A DNA stretch of 64,000 nucleotides from Oncomelania hupensis (taxonomy: Eukaryota > Mollusca > Gastropoda > Littorinimorpha > Pomatiopsidae). Of this stretch, positions 21,284 through 33,025 are shown one piece after another. The stretch spans positions 15,218,399 through 15,282,398 of the forward strand of contig CM072522.1 of NCBI GenBank assembly GCA_036898135.1, read 5' to 3'. A program made the translations under genes and the position numbers. Position 1 is the stretch's first letter. Every line of letters begins with the position of its first letter. The notes below the pieces were generated by a model. That model had not been told where the DNA came from, ran no database searches, and saw only the letters and a program-made list of their open reading frames with translations.

Positions 21284-23737
21284 TTAACCCATTTGCACCC
21301 AAATTTTATTTTTGGATGAAAGTTATGTGAATGTGTAGCATTTAGCATACACACAACATATCTGATAGTTATTTTGAGGAATTATGTTGAAAAAGTGATT
21401 TTATGAGAGTGTTTGTGGCGATCCCAAATATGGGATCGTGGGAGCGAGAGGGTAGGGGTTTTCACTTACGAGCACATCAAGAAATCATGCAAACAGATGT
21501 GTTTAATTGAACTTTATTTTTATCTGTTTCAAACATCACAAGTCCTCTGTCCTCTTTGCCATAATGAAAAGTTTAAAATGACAAATGACTAAATACCGAA
21601 ATCTCCCAGAAATAGTGCAAAGTGCAGTTTGGTCAGTGCAGTCTCAAATGAATCATTTTCAAAGAAATGTTCCATCTTGGTACACAAACAGCTACAACCT
21701 AGATAAATACAGATAATTTAACAAAAAAAAATGCATGTGTGATACAATTTAAAAAAAACTGTCACAAAGTGCTAACACGGTGAAGTGCCATCATCAAAGA
21801 AATCTGAAACAAATATTGAAAGTCTACTAAATGCAATCTAAAAATTTGAAAAAGGAACATAGATTATTCCAAACACGAATGGTTTGAATGAGGAGACCAC
21901 ATGCAATAACATCAGAACAGAATGTATTTCAGTCCTATCATCAGCATCATTGTGTCATTTCACTGAGAATGAAACATGGCAAAGCATCTGTCATGTACAC
22001 CAACACGATATTTCATGCATATGTGCTTCGTCTTCATGCCACAACAAGCACACTTGAGCTGGTTCGGTGAGGGCTGCACCAGGTGATGAAGTCGGTCCAA
22101 TCGGATGTTGTCTGGGACATGCTTGTCAAGCTTGGGACGTCCTTGAGTAGAAGCAGGAGCGCTGGTTCTGGCAAGGAGTGATCGAGCAATTGAACGACGG
22201 GTGGCCAGGAGGTCGTTGGTCCTGTTCACTTCATCACTCGACAAGAGGTGCCAGGCTTGTTGGACACACAGGTCCACACTTCTTTGATCTGATCGTCGTC
22301 CGATATTTCTCAACATTCTGATCCATTGGATCAATTCCACCCATGGTGTGGTTGTAGTGTCTTATGATGTTAGGCTGGCCAATGTTGACACGTCTCCCAT
22401 CTGCTTTGCTGACTGTATTGGGTTTACAAAAACGAAGTTGGAGACGGCATTGACAACATTGTTGTCATTCCACCTGACAACCACAGTTCCATTTTTGATG
22501 TCAGTAAAATAGTCAAATGTGCCTCTTGGGGTTTTCTCCATCTCCTTCACAGTCTTGAGGGGACAATCTCCAGTGAGGTTTGAGCTAAGTGTTCCAGTGC
22601 ACGCAATCTTCTTCTTGGTCAGGCATTCGACAAGGGCCAGGGAGGTGAATAAGTTGTCAAATGTTAGGTGGTAGGAGTCGCTGCCTTCTTCTTGAAGCTC
22701 TGAAATGAGGTCTACCACCAGGGAACCCCCCATTCCAAGTCCAGGATACTCGGTTTGTCGTCCTCGAGCTCCTTGGTAGGGATCAAACTGGACCACATAG
22801 CCCAGTGGTGTAGCCAAGACCCACATCTTGAAGCCAAAACGAATAGGCTTGCCTCTGATGAATTGTTTAGCTCCATGTTTGCCGAAGTATGGGATCATTG
22901 ACTCATCGATACTCAAGTTCTGGGTCTTCATGAATGTGAAGAACATCAGGAACTTCTCGTTGAGCAAGCTGACGAGCATTCTGACTTTGCTGAACTTGTC
23001 ACCAGCGTCTAGGTTGGCATTTTCACTGAGATGTAGATATCTCATGAGCTCATCAAAGCGGTTTCTAGACATTGCAGCAGAGACAGCTTCATTGTGGACA
23101 TCGGGGTCAAGGTGGACAAAACTCATGTAGGTCTTACGTACTGAAAAAACACAGGACAAATATTACGGTAAATTTTGGTAAAAAGACAACAGCAGAGAAT
23201 GTTTTAGAATGTTGCTTATGTGCCCTAGCATTGTAAGAACCTGTAAATAACATTAGAGCTAACTTTGAGCCACGCACTTTTGAGTACATGAGAACATATA
23301 CGTAGAACATTAGAATACTACAAGTGAAAAACCCCTACCCTCTCGCTACCGCGATCCCATATTTGGGATCGAACTTTGACCTTTAGCTACTTCAAAACTA
23401 AAAGCTTTACAGAAAAACTGAGAGACATGATTTTAGATAATAGGCAGAACTGTAACTTTGTTTCATAAGGTGTTACAAAAATCCTAACTAGTTACATGCT
23501 ATTAGCTTACCTTTTCTGTGTTGCCATGCTGCTGTTGAAATCTGAGGGGGGTGTCAGTTAAAAGTGACAGGAAGTCCAGTGATGAAAGCCAGTCACTCCC
23601 TATTTACATTAGAACTTCTCTACTAGTCTCCCTTCAGCTGTCAAAACAATTGTGAACAGGAAAACCCAAACATTGTGATGTCAGCACATTGGATTCACGT
23701 GATCCCATATATGGGATCGTGGTAGCAAATGGGTTAA
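21284..23737 (-). mobile_element. piggyBac element, nearly full length
   Basis: TTAA target duplications lie at 21284-21287 and 23734-23737. The terminal inverted repeats are CCCATTTGCACCC on the left and CCCATTTGCTACC on the right (11 of 13 identical). Subterminal copies of about 48 bp, centred on the palindromes GATCCCAAATATGGGATC (21420) and GATCCCATATTTGGGATC (23352), are inverted to each other. A third palindrome (GATCCCATATATGGGATC) abuts the right end. The interior encodes a frameshifted transposase on the minus strand. Confidence 0.88.
21960..23143 (-). pseudogene. piggyBac transposase (DDD), frameshifted
   Basis: Transcribed leftward. A splice acceptor (CCTGTGTTTTTTCAG on the minus strand) ends at about 23144, and the exon reads TYMSFVHLDPDVHNEAVS. 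All three catalytic Asp contexts are visible: LSIDESMIPYFG, LTFDNLFTSL and VVRWNDNNVV. The frame is lost near 22415; the canonical continuation (RHYNHTMGGIDPMDQNVEKY) sits in another frame. A second shift near 22280 leads to the Cys-rich C-terminal domain (CACCGMKTKHICMKYRVGVH) ending at 21960. Full-length relatives are near 580 residues. Here the N-terminal ~150-200 residues are missing: upstream of the acceptor I find no matching exon before the right end. It is dead as it stands. Confidence 0.85.
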
Positions 23738-23950
23738 ACAAACGCACGACACCCCAGTCCACCAAAGCTGTGAATGGGTACCTGGATGTGTCAGTTCAGA
23801 ACCGGGGAAGATAAAGCAGCAAGGAGAGGAGATAGGCACCACCCTCATAAAGCTGACCTAGAGAAAAGAGAGGTCCCAAACCCCTTCCTTGCCAACAACC
23901 GAAAGATTATGGGAACACCTTTTTACAAAAGCTTAGGGGGAAAAAGTTGT
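23738..23950 (+). repeat. 5S-headed SINE, right part
   Basis: Immediately after the second TTAA the sequence ACAAACGCACGACACC continues the style of the left flank (ACAAACAAAAGAC). It is taken as the remainder of the SINE split by piggyBac. The right boundary is uncertain. Confidence 0.4.
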
Positions 23951-24189
23951 GGCTAATAGTATAGTACATTTAAAGTATATTTGTTTTTAGTTAAGTAGGC
24001 TACCGACCAAATTTAAAGCTAGCTATATGATTGGAGTTTTTTAAAAATTTGATGCCGGCCCGGCCCCCAAACTTTGGGATAATTTCCCCCCCCCCTCCCC
24101 CTCCCCCTCCATGCGCGTCGAGCATGTCTACTGACGTAGAAACAGCACTATACAAGGCCTCCACATCATCATCATTATCATCATCATCA
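23951..24189. other. intergenic, C-rich tract and (ATC)n
   Basis: A C-run with TCCCC words lies at 24086-24110 and (ATC)n at 24164-24190. No gene is seen. Confidence 0.5.
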
Positions 24190-25100
24190 TCTTTTTCTAG
24201 CTAGAGGACATGGGAATAAGGTACGACATGGCTGGCACGGCATGTCCACCAGGTTGTTGATGATCTTGTACAACATATGGACACTATATGGTTGTAGGCG
24301 TTTGCTTTTGCCTCTTAATTGTTGCAGATTTTTAATTTTCTGGCCAGGAAGTCAAACATGCTTCTAGCCTTCTTTGCCATAGCATCCACATGTTGTTTCC
24401 AATTCAAATCTGAGGAGATGTTGTTTCCCAAATACTTGGATGCAGATGTCAGTTCCAATACACATGGCCTGTAAGTTTGTATTTGTGGGTCCTAAGTGGT
24501 ACCGTGACGCTCATGATGTTGCACTTTCAGGGTGAAATTCCATTCAACAGGTCTCCCATTTGGTTAGCTGGTTTTGGTCTTCTTGGTGGGAGTTTCAATT
24601 TAGAAAGCTTCCAATTTTATTGTATACGATGCAGTCATCAGCAAATAGTATAATCTTACATTTTAGTTTGTTTGGGAGGTCATTGATGAATAGCAGGAAC
24701 AGCAAAGGGTCCATAGCGTTACTTTGAGGGACTCCAGATAGAACTGGGCCAGCTTCAGACCTGTGACCATCAATTATTACCTGTTGCTTCCAGCTTGTCA
24801 GGAAGTCCTGAATCTACACAAGGGTCTGTGTGACCTGATGCCGTGATCGAGTTTACGAAGAAGTCCCTGGTGGAGGGACATGATCAGAAGCGCTGAAGAA
24901 GTCCAGCATGACCGAATCGATCTGCTTCCTTCTGTCCAGTGCCTGCGCTAGCTCATGAACTACTGTCAGGAGTCGGGTCTCACAGATTCACCAGTCCTGA
25001 ACGGAGTGTTGTTCAAGATGAATCATCATGCTGTTGACAATAACATGTCCTTGCAACTTGCAGCATGTACTGGACATTAGTTGTCAGCGATGTTGGTGAC
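24190..25100 (-). pseudogene. decayed LINE reverse transcriptase (L2/Jockey/CR1-like)
   Basis: On the minus strand, LLFINDLPNKLK is followed by IILFADDCIVYNKI (24620-24700), then NWKQHVDAMAKKARSMFDFL near 24360-24410. These are the palm box and the downstream 'KYLG...DLNW..H' region of a non-LTR reverse transcriptase. Stops and frameshifts are frequent and both ends are lost. Confidence 0.75.
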
Positions 25101-26412
25101 CTTTTTTGAAGACTGCAGTGATATTAACTTGCTTTTTTATTTTTTTTTTTTTACACCATTAAAATATACCAACTAAAAGCAGAGACAGTACATTTGTGTA
25201 TACATTTATGCCTAAAACAGGAAAAATAACTGAATACTTTTTTTTTTTTTTTAAATGCAGTTTTAGTCTTTGCAATGTACATTCATTCACAAGCCTTCCG
25301 TCATCCGCCATAATAGTGGAAGAGCGTGACTGTCCTATCTTTGTGTGTAAAATATATTCCATAACCTAAACCTAATCCCAATATTTTGTGCCCTAACCCT
25401 CTTCTAAAATGACGTCATTTTTCATGGGGCGCTGAGGCTGATATTTGCCAATAATAACTAGAAGAAGAAAAAGAAGAAGAAGAAGAAATGAAAATACGAA
25501 ATTAAAATATTTCTGACTGTAAGAGAAGAGGGAGGTTTCTTCGTTTCCTGTGTATCATGTTTGCTTTTCCGGAAGTGGGAAAAATCCATTAACGCTCAAA
25601 CTCGTAGTCATAGATTGCAAATACTTTGTCTGCATATAAATGAGCGGCGCACACTGACGTATTCAAAAAAGAGGTCAAAGGTAAGCATCAATGGCCCCAG
25701 AAACGCACTGATACGTGAAAGGATGTAATGTGTATTTTCACAATAGGAAGGGAGAGAATAATAATTACGGTAACGGTGTACGGTTTTTCGCAAGTTCCCC
25801 TTTCGTGAATAGGAAAGGTAACATGAAACGAATGTTATCTGGATTCCGATTTACATTCTTATGCAATGAAAATGTTTTCTTGTGATGATGATAAATTCTT
25901 GAAATGTGAACGATGCGACCGGTACCAGTAGGAGGAAGGAAAGACGGGAAGAAAGAAGAAGGGGATGGAACGTAAGGGTGGGGAGGGGAGCAGTAGTGAG
26001 GGAGCATCAGTATAGCTTCTACTCCTTGCATGTGATTTCTTAGGAGCTTGGTTTAAACCTATTAACCTCCCTTGTTCAAACCTTCTGGGAAGTAAAGCCG
26101 AAGACCCAAGTTAGGCATAGTTTGTAATAGGTAATAGGTTTAATATTACAATTTTTAGGTGGTAAAAAAGGTCCAATACGGCAATAGTAAAAAGAGGTGT
26201 ACCTACTCCTTATTGCTGAAACCAGTTGAACAAAGGGGACCGAAATGAGGTGCTAAATTAAGTGTTCTTCCAGTATTCTGCATGTGTCTTCAATGACAAT
26301 GTATTGAGCTTTCAGCACAGGGTGTAGACCAGAATGTACACAATGTTGGAGGATTGGCAAGTGAATGCTGCTGAATCTGATGCTGAATTGACCAAAACGG
26401 CCAGTCTTAATA
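25101..26412. other. intergenic, no gene seen
   Basis: Contains T- and A-runs at 25140 and 25238, a CRE palindrome (AATGACGTCATT) at 25407 and a short (GAA)n at 25463-25490. No supported coding region. Confidence 0.5.
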
Positions 26413-26590
26413 GTTAATTGGAAGGTTCGTGAAAGGTTCAGAGAGGTTCAGAAACATTTTGGGGAGTTTCTCAGATCCTGAACCAATGTTCCTGAACCTT
26501 TTATTTTGTCCATGGCATAAGGTTCAGCAACCTAGGGATCAGAGAACCCCCCAAAAAATATTTGAACCTCTCCGAACCTTCCAATTAAGA
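26413..26590. mobile_element. fold-back MITE with TTAA ends
   Basis: The left end TTAATTGGAAGGTTCG and right end CCTTCCAATTAA are inverted. The complementarity extends inward for about 55 bp with mismatches (GAGAGGTTCA / GAACCTCTC; TTTTGGGG / CCCCCCAAAA). It is about 178 bp with no coding potential. TTAA at both ends hints at piggyBac-type mobilisation, but that is not proven. Confidence 0.65.
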
Positions 26591-26599
26591 CAGACCAAT

Positions 26600-27130
26600 A
26601 AGGGCCCATGAAGGTCGTTGACTATTGAATAAGGGGAAAGGTTTTACATCTAGCCTTGTTGCAAGGTCTGTATCCATGCGGAGGCTCCTGTATCCAGGCG
26701 GAGGCTCCGGACCGCACACAGGCTTGACAACAGAGCACACCAGCTCACCCCTTATGTTTCTGTCTCTCTTGAATGCAGCCAGCGTAGTCTGTAGTACATG
26801 GTGGTCTAAGGAGGAGGTCAACAATCTGGGCTGGTGGTGACTGTGATGTCCAGGAAAGAAACAGAAAATGTCAAAAAGGTGTGAGGGTGTATTGTAACGC
26901 TGGATAAAAGTTGGATGTGAGTCCATGAACTGTAGTAGGGCACTCTTTCACGTAGATTCGCATGAGAGGCCCAGGCAATCATCATTGAAGTGCTTGTAGA
27001 AAGCTGGGATGGGACCCTGGAACTGGCTGATTGCCTGCTGTTATACACAGTCCACAAACAGGCTGGAGAAGCTGACACGCATCTCACTCCCTGTGGTAAC
27101 TCTCCTAGTGCTCATCACTAAAGTCAAAGA
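26600..27130 (-). pseudogene. Penelope-like reverse transcriptase relic
   Basis: Reading the minus strand across frames gives FQGPIPAFYKHFNDDCLGLS (the YIDD-type box, here FNDD), then NFYPALQYT and SFLDITVTTSPD. The order and spacing 'DDxxG ... HPxxxxT ... FLDxxV' is that of Penelope-like and related reverse transcriptases. At least three frame changes are needed, so this is an old fragment. The clade assignment is tentative. Confidence 0.45.
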
Positions 27131-27602
27131 AAATAAGTTCAACTTCAGAGCAAGATCTGCTAGGTGGAGCATAGTAGAAATGTGTATTTGCAAATAAGTA
27201 TATTGTGCCATCAATATTGATATCTTTCAGTGAGCCTATTTAATGTAAGCGTTTGAAACTTCTACCTCGGACACACTTTATCAACAATTAGAGTTAATAA
27301 TTATACTAGAGTCCGTCACAACCCAAGGTTTAATTTACATTTTTATCTTCGTTACCAATACCATCTTAACTTTCTTCAGTTAGTACCCTTATTTCGTTTT
27401 TAGCTTACAGGGTTCAGTTAGACCACACAACTCATTTTCAAAGACGAACAAAGTCACACACAAAAAGATAATACAAAGATTTTTACAAGTCTATTAAGCA
27501 GTGACTAAATAAATTTACCAATTCCCAGTAATAGTCACTGTTTCATAACTGGTAGAAGAAAAGTGGTCAGGAATAAAATGTACAAGTAAGTACTTTCAAA
27601 AG
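27131..27602. other. intergenic, no gene seen
   Basis: AT-rich sequence between the Penelope-like relic and the RTE tail of copy D. Confidence 0.5.
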
Positions 27603-27995
27603 TATCCTATCCTATCCTATCCCATAACTCAAAAGTTGTTTGGGCACCACAGATGATCGTTTAACCAACGTACTCCCATCTTTCTCTGTCCTCTGCATCA
27701 CTCATGGCTGTACTCAGTGTCAAGCCAGTCCATTTGCGAATGTTGTCCTCCCATCTCTTTTTTCTGCCTCCCTCTTCTTCTGCCTCCTTGCACCATGCCT
27801 TGCAGGGCGGTCTTTGCAAGGCCTGATGCTCTGGTGACGTGGCCATACCATCGGAGTTTCAGTTTCTTCACCACCTTGAGTACGTCATCGTGTTGTCCAA
27901 AGTTTTGTGCGACGGTCTGTTGGACTTTGTTGTTGGTGATGTGCTGGGTATAGGGATTGCCCAGAAGTCTTCTGTAGCACCTCATCTCCAAGCTC
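27603..27995 (-). mobile_element. RTE-clade LINE, copy D (3' end only)
   Basis: On the minus strand it encodes EMRCYRRLLGNPYTQHITNN, LRWYGHVTRASGLAK and the KEMGGQHSQ region (frameshifted) and ends with the tail (GGATA)n, seen here as CCTATCCTATCC at 27605. It is 5' truncated to about 390 bp. Confidence 0.85.
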
Positions 27996-28261
27996 AAAAG
28001 TATACGCTTATAAATACGGTAAAATAATAAACAATTGAAATTGTATCCTTCCATTTGACTAAATAGCTTGTGAACGTGCTTCGAGGCTTTTTGGTGGGTG
28101 TACACGTTAAAACTTCAATACTTGTTCATTCATTTGTAAGCCCTAGACTGTTTAAGCCATATATAAGCACTGGCGCCACATACGATGGAGAGCTGGCAAA
28201 TCGAAAGGAGCGATCAAGTGTGTGCTTGCAAACATGGTGGATTGTAGGAAGCATGGTTAAT

Positions 28262-28430
28262 GGACACCCGGTGGCACAGTGGATTAGGTGCCAGTTTCCT
28301 ATGTCAAAGGTCGCAGGTTTGAATCCCTGCCTTTCCACAACTTGTTTGAATAATCAGTTGTGTGGGTGTGTCAAACATGTGTGCGTATATGTTGGTTACA
28401 GATCGCCGAGCTTGGAGCCTGACTGGTGAT
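28262..28430 (+). repeat. tRNA-headed SINE
   Basis: The A-box region GGTGGCACAGTGGATTAGG and B-box GCAGGTTTGAATCCC share spacing and the intervening word GTTTCCTATG with the copy at 33203. The two are one family. Confidence 0.65.
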
Positions 28431-29000
28431 TTGAGGGGGGGGGGGGGGGAGGGAGGGGGAGGGAAGCGTGTATATAGCATCCTGTATTATTATTATTATT
28501 ATGAACGTGACGTCGTTGCTCTGAGCTGATGCATCTTTGTAAAAAAAAAGTTTTGGTAATCTGAAAGGTCAGTTTTGCCCAGGCACGAATGACGTACTGT
28601 GTCAGACTCGCTCAGCAGAGTTCCGTTCCATTTGCATCTGCAGTGTTTCTGTATCCACACAGACCGTATTCACCTCCTAGCATAGTACTTATACATTATA
28701 TTCAAGTGTAGGCCTAACAAGGCCTTCAGTACCTGTATGCATCATCGGGTTTATAATATTAAGATTACCACTCCATGAAAAAGACCATGTCATCAAAGAA
28801 AAGGGTTTGGGTTAGGGGTAGAGTTAGGGGTAAAGTTAGCTAACCTGACCCTAACAAATTACTTTTTTTGTAATGTAGGTTTTCTGTAGTCTGTGTGCAG
28901 TGGCTGAGCACGGGATGTGATGTAAGCAATTGTCTTTCATCAGCAACTCCCAATGCCTGGACGGGGAATAAAATATTACTGTTTGATTGCATATTTTCAG
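28431..29000. other. region upstream of locus B
   Basis: A G-run (GGGGGGGGGGGG and GGGAGGGGGAGGG) lies at 28435-28465 and could form G-quadruplexes. TTAGGG-like words occur at 28807-28855. The promoter or an upstream untranslated exon of locus B may lie here, but I cannot place a start site. Confidence 0.35.
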
Positions 29001-29232
29001 GAAATGCAGTCCCGAACAAGAGGAAGCCGTTGTTGCTTTCTTGGCTGCAAAGTGGTAAGCTCCGTATGCAGGGGCTTGAGTTTTCACAAGATCCCGGTGT
29101 CTGGGGTGAGCGATGAGCAAGACGAATGGAGAAGACAGCTGCTTCATTTATCACAACGCCAAGACCAGGGCTTCAACCCTGCCAAGGCCAAGATGTGCTC
29201 TAGACACTTCACCCCTGACTGTTTCACAACTG
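29001..29232 (+). CDS. locus B exon: THAP domain
   Basis: Acceptor GCATATTTTCAG ends at 29000; donor ACTG|GTACGA at 29233. The ATG lies at 29004. The peptide holds the THAP signature: RCCFLGC, then LSFHKIP, a Trp (DEWRRQLL), and KMCSRHFTPDCF with the C-x2-H ligands. The domain lies in one exon here, whereas locus C splits it after FH. Confidence 0.85.
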
Positions 29233-30527
29233 GTACGATCTGCTTTCATCGTTTGTGAGCATCGGTTGTTCTTGCCCTCGTCAGGGCAAGATTAATTTTT
29301 CTATTATTTATGTGTTTGCTTATTCTTCCTTCCTTTTTTTTTGGAGATGGGCCTATCAGTTATTGCCTTTTTCTTAGTCTGTCTTCAACCCCCTTTGTTC
29401 ATTGCTTGTCTTCGTCTTCTCATCTTTCTTTATTCTTGCCGGTGCTTGGAGTTTTGGTGAGCGCGCAACCATTATTCTGTTCATTAGCACTTGGTTTTCT
29501 CTCACTCCTGCTCTACCTCCTCTTCTCCTTCCCCTCAAGACGTCTTCAGTTTCATTTACTTATGAACTTAGTAGTGTTCAAGTGCACGGGAAAGAGAAGT
29601 TACCTGAATACTGTTATCGGGTGTGAATGTAACCCTTTGCATTAGTTTTTTCATACTCAGTTCCTTTTGTTTGTTTGTGATCTGTTTTCCCTTGCCATTT
29701 TTTATTGAGCAAGTTATATCCTGAATTCGAGAGAGTTTTTGTGAACGGGCAATCTGTTTAATTAGGAGCACCTTTTTGAAGGAATAACTTTGCTTATTGT
29801 TGCGACAAAAGCCACTCAATAAGCTTATTTTCTGAAATAGAGGCGATTGTTCAGAGACCTATAGACTCCTGAAATGTAACGGACTGGAGTCAACCATTAT
29901 TTTGGAACATCGGCGATAACAGGTTAGATTGGTACCTGTTTTATTCTTTTTGAGCGGATTTTGCAAGTTTTTTTTTATGGATTAGTTTGCTTGAATGATG
30001 TATTTCTCTTGTCTTTCTTTGGTTCAAGTTCGTAATCTATTGTTTTCGTTCCTTTTGCTATAAACCTCTGGACTTTGTTTACTTCTTGTTGAATAGGCAG
30101 TAGGAATCAGTCATGTTGAAGCACCATCTGGTTCAAAATATTTTTGTTAATAACTGATTTCTCTTGACAAGAAATTGAGGCTGTGTTTTTGGTTTCCCTA
30201 TTGGTCGGTTTCAATTTGTCCAATGTTCGCCTTAGTTCTTTTATTCAACACTCTGTACGTCAGTACATTTTGTAATAAGTAATTGAATTTAATTATAGTT
30301 CTATCTTTTTGTAAGCTGCGTTTGCTGTGCGCATAAATATCGCCAGTTTTGTTTGGTACTAAGTCCTGTTGTTCAGTTTTTACCAGGGCATTACCAGGGC
30401 TTCACCAGGGTATTACCTGCAGAGGTCATAACGACGCAGATAATTGATGACTGAAAGAAAATAAACTGAAGACCCATTTTACTGACCTTGACCTGTGTCA
30501 TTACTTATCGCCAGAGAGAGAGAGAGA

Positions 30528-30579
<52 letters not shown>

Positions 30580-32222
30580 GACAGAGAGAGAGAGAGAGAG
30601 AGGGGGGCAGAGGCTAGTTACAAAGTCCCAAACAGAGGTCGGCGAGTACATCGGTCTTCATGTTTTCATTTGTGAGAATCGGCCTTGATGGGTTGTTTTT
30701 GTTTTTTAACACTTTTTTTTTTCTTTTTCTTTCTTAAAATTTGCTGTTACATTCATGTTGTGTTGAGCATGTAATTCATATTATTTGGTTACATCCTTGA
30801 AGACAGACGTAGCATTAGGGAATGGAATGGAATTTCTCCTCAAGTTTGGATGTTTTCTAACAAAAGCAAATGTTTCCGCTTTTAATATCGTATTTTGTTT
30901 ACAAGGGAACATTTCCCATCCCTGTTCTTTTTGTTTGAGTCTGATGGTTTTTGTTGTTGTTGTTGTTTTTCTTTCATATGGCCTATTTGTAGCCAAACAT
31001 TTTGTGTTAAACATAGGCAGTAGTTGCCTATCCCCCGTTGGGGTGCCGGGGGTTTCAGTATAAATAGTATTCCCACTTTCTGGAAATTTTGTGCTTTAAA
31101 TTCCCACTGTCTCTGTCTTTCTCATTTGCTCTTTCTCATTCCTGCTCTGTTCTATCAATCTGCTATACTATCGTCTTCTTTGCTAGCCCAGTCTCCTACC
31201 TTTTTTCTTGAGAACTCTTCTGGGATAAGACTCATTATTTGTGTATGAGGTCTGTTGGATCAGCTTGGGAATATTGGACGCTTTCTGCCAGGTGGTCACT
31301 AGGGCTTCCTATGATGTTATTATTTAGCAATGTAGGCATTTTATATGTATGTTTTTTGTTGATAATTTATAATGATGTTTGTATTCTATTTTGTTTTTGT
31401 AAACGGGGGTTCGATAAATTAGAGTATAGCCTCAGCGTCCCCTGCGTGGGATGTCTTTATTGTAAAGTGACTGGCTGGTGGAGAGCTTTCGATTTTACCA
31501 CTAGGGTTGTTTCAGCAGATCTTTTATGTGGATCAGGGGTTGTCTGGTCCTGATTTGGCTCGGAAGAGTCCACTGGACCTAAAGCAATAATAATGTAATG
31601 TGATGTAACGTAGTTGTCTCACGTAAAGAAATGGAACAGGAGTTTATAACGTACAGAATCCTCTTTAGATGCTGTCCTCCAAGCGGGGGAAAGGGAACGA
31701 TAGGAAAAGATCTCTCTCCCCTAAATGTCTGCTGCCAACGGTTTGAGTTGGTGAAATTGTGCCTTAGCTACAGATGGCCATTTCACTGTGTTGTCAGCTA
31801 GCTCATCAGTGTGTCAGCCTTCACTGCCTGCTATGAGCTTGGAGCACAGTCCATCAGCCCAGAAGAACAGCTCAAAGTCTTCTTGTCGCTGTAGTTATTG
31901 CACTTATTTTGTTGTCCCGATATAACATGTTAAAAAGAGATGGTTTTGGACAGACCAGAAAGTGGGATATGACTGGTTTATATTAGAATACAATACTACA
32001 TAGCACAAAACAACACACTGCAACACAGCACAGCCCAATACAATACAAAACGATACATCTTTATTGTCCAACCTTCACATTGTACACGTTAAAGTGGAAT
32101 ATTGCTTTTGGCGTGGGCACAACATGTTTCATAAAGCAAATAAATAAATGCCCCCGGAATAGTTTGTGTTAAAATACCAAATGAATAATTGTATTATTAT
32201 TATTATTATTATTATTATTGTT

Positions 32223-32253
<31 letters not shown>

Positions 32254-32394
32254 TAGAGGTATTAAATAAAAGCCATCGGAATAGATTGTGTGTTAAAACA
32301 CCAAATGAATAATTGTATTATTATTGGTTTTTAAAAAATATATGATTATTATTATTATAATTATAATTATAGTAATAATAATATTATGATTACA

Positions 32395-32448
<54 letters not shown>

Positions 32449-32927
32449 TTGGTGGCAGGGATAGCTCAGTGGTTCAGGGCCCAAATGTTGTGTATGTGCA
32501 TCTTGGGTGATGTGGGTTCGAATCCTAACATCAGCAAACTATTTTGTGCATACTGGATATTAGTGGCCAAGCCTTGAGAAGCTCTCTGAGTTTGTAAGTT
32601 TATAATTATTTATTTTAACCATAATTTTTCTTGTCTCCTAAGATTTAATTAACTTTGTTTTTAACTTTCATATTTGGCTATGAGAAAATTTCCTTTAGTA
32701 TATGAATTCTCTATAGAATGTAAAAATGACTCGTTGACTTAAGTTGTCATCTTTTGGTGGGCAGGTGCTGACGGTGATTTCCGAGGACAAAAGCTGATTT
32801 TCGGGTCCCTGCCAACTTTGTGGCTTCCAAAGGCACAGGTATGTCGGCCAAACCACAGAAATGATGAAGAAACCCCGGAAACAAAATTTCAGTCAGTTGA
32901 AACGCAGTTTAAGTCATGGGAATGAGG

Positions 32928-33025
<98 letters not shown>

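Noticed and set aside
29233..30510. Solo LTR downstream of the locus B THAP exon
   Set aside because: T-rich with an AATAAA-containing end near 30463, but no TG...CA ends with target duplication could be found.
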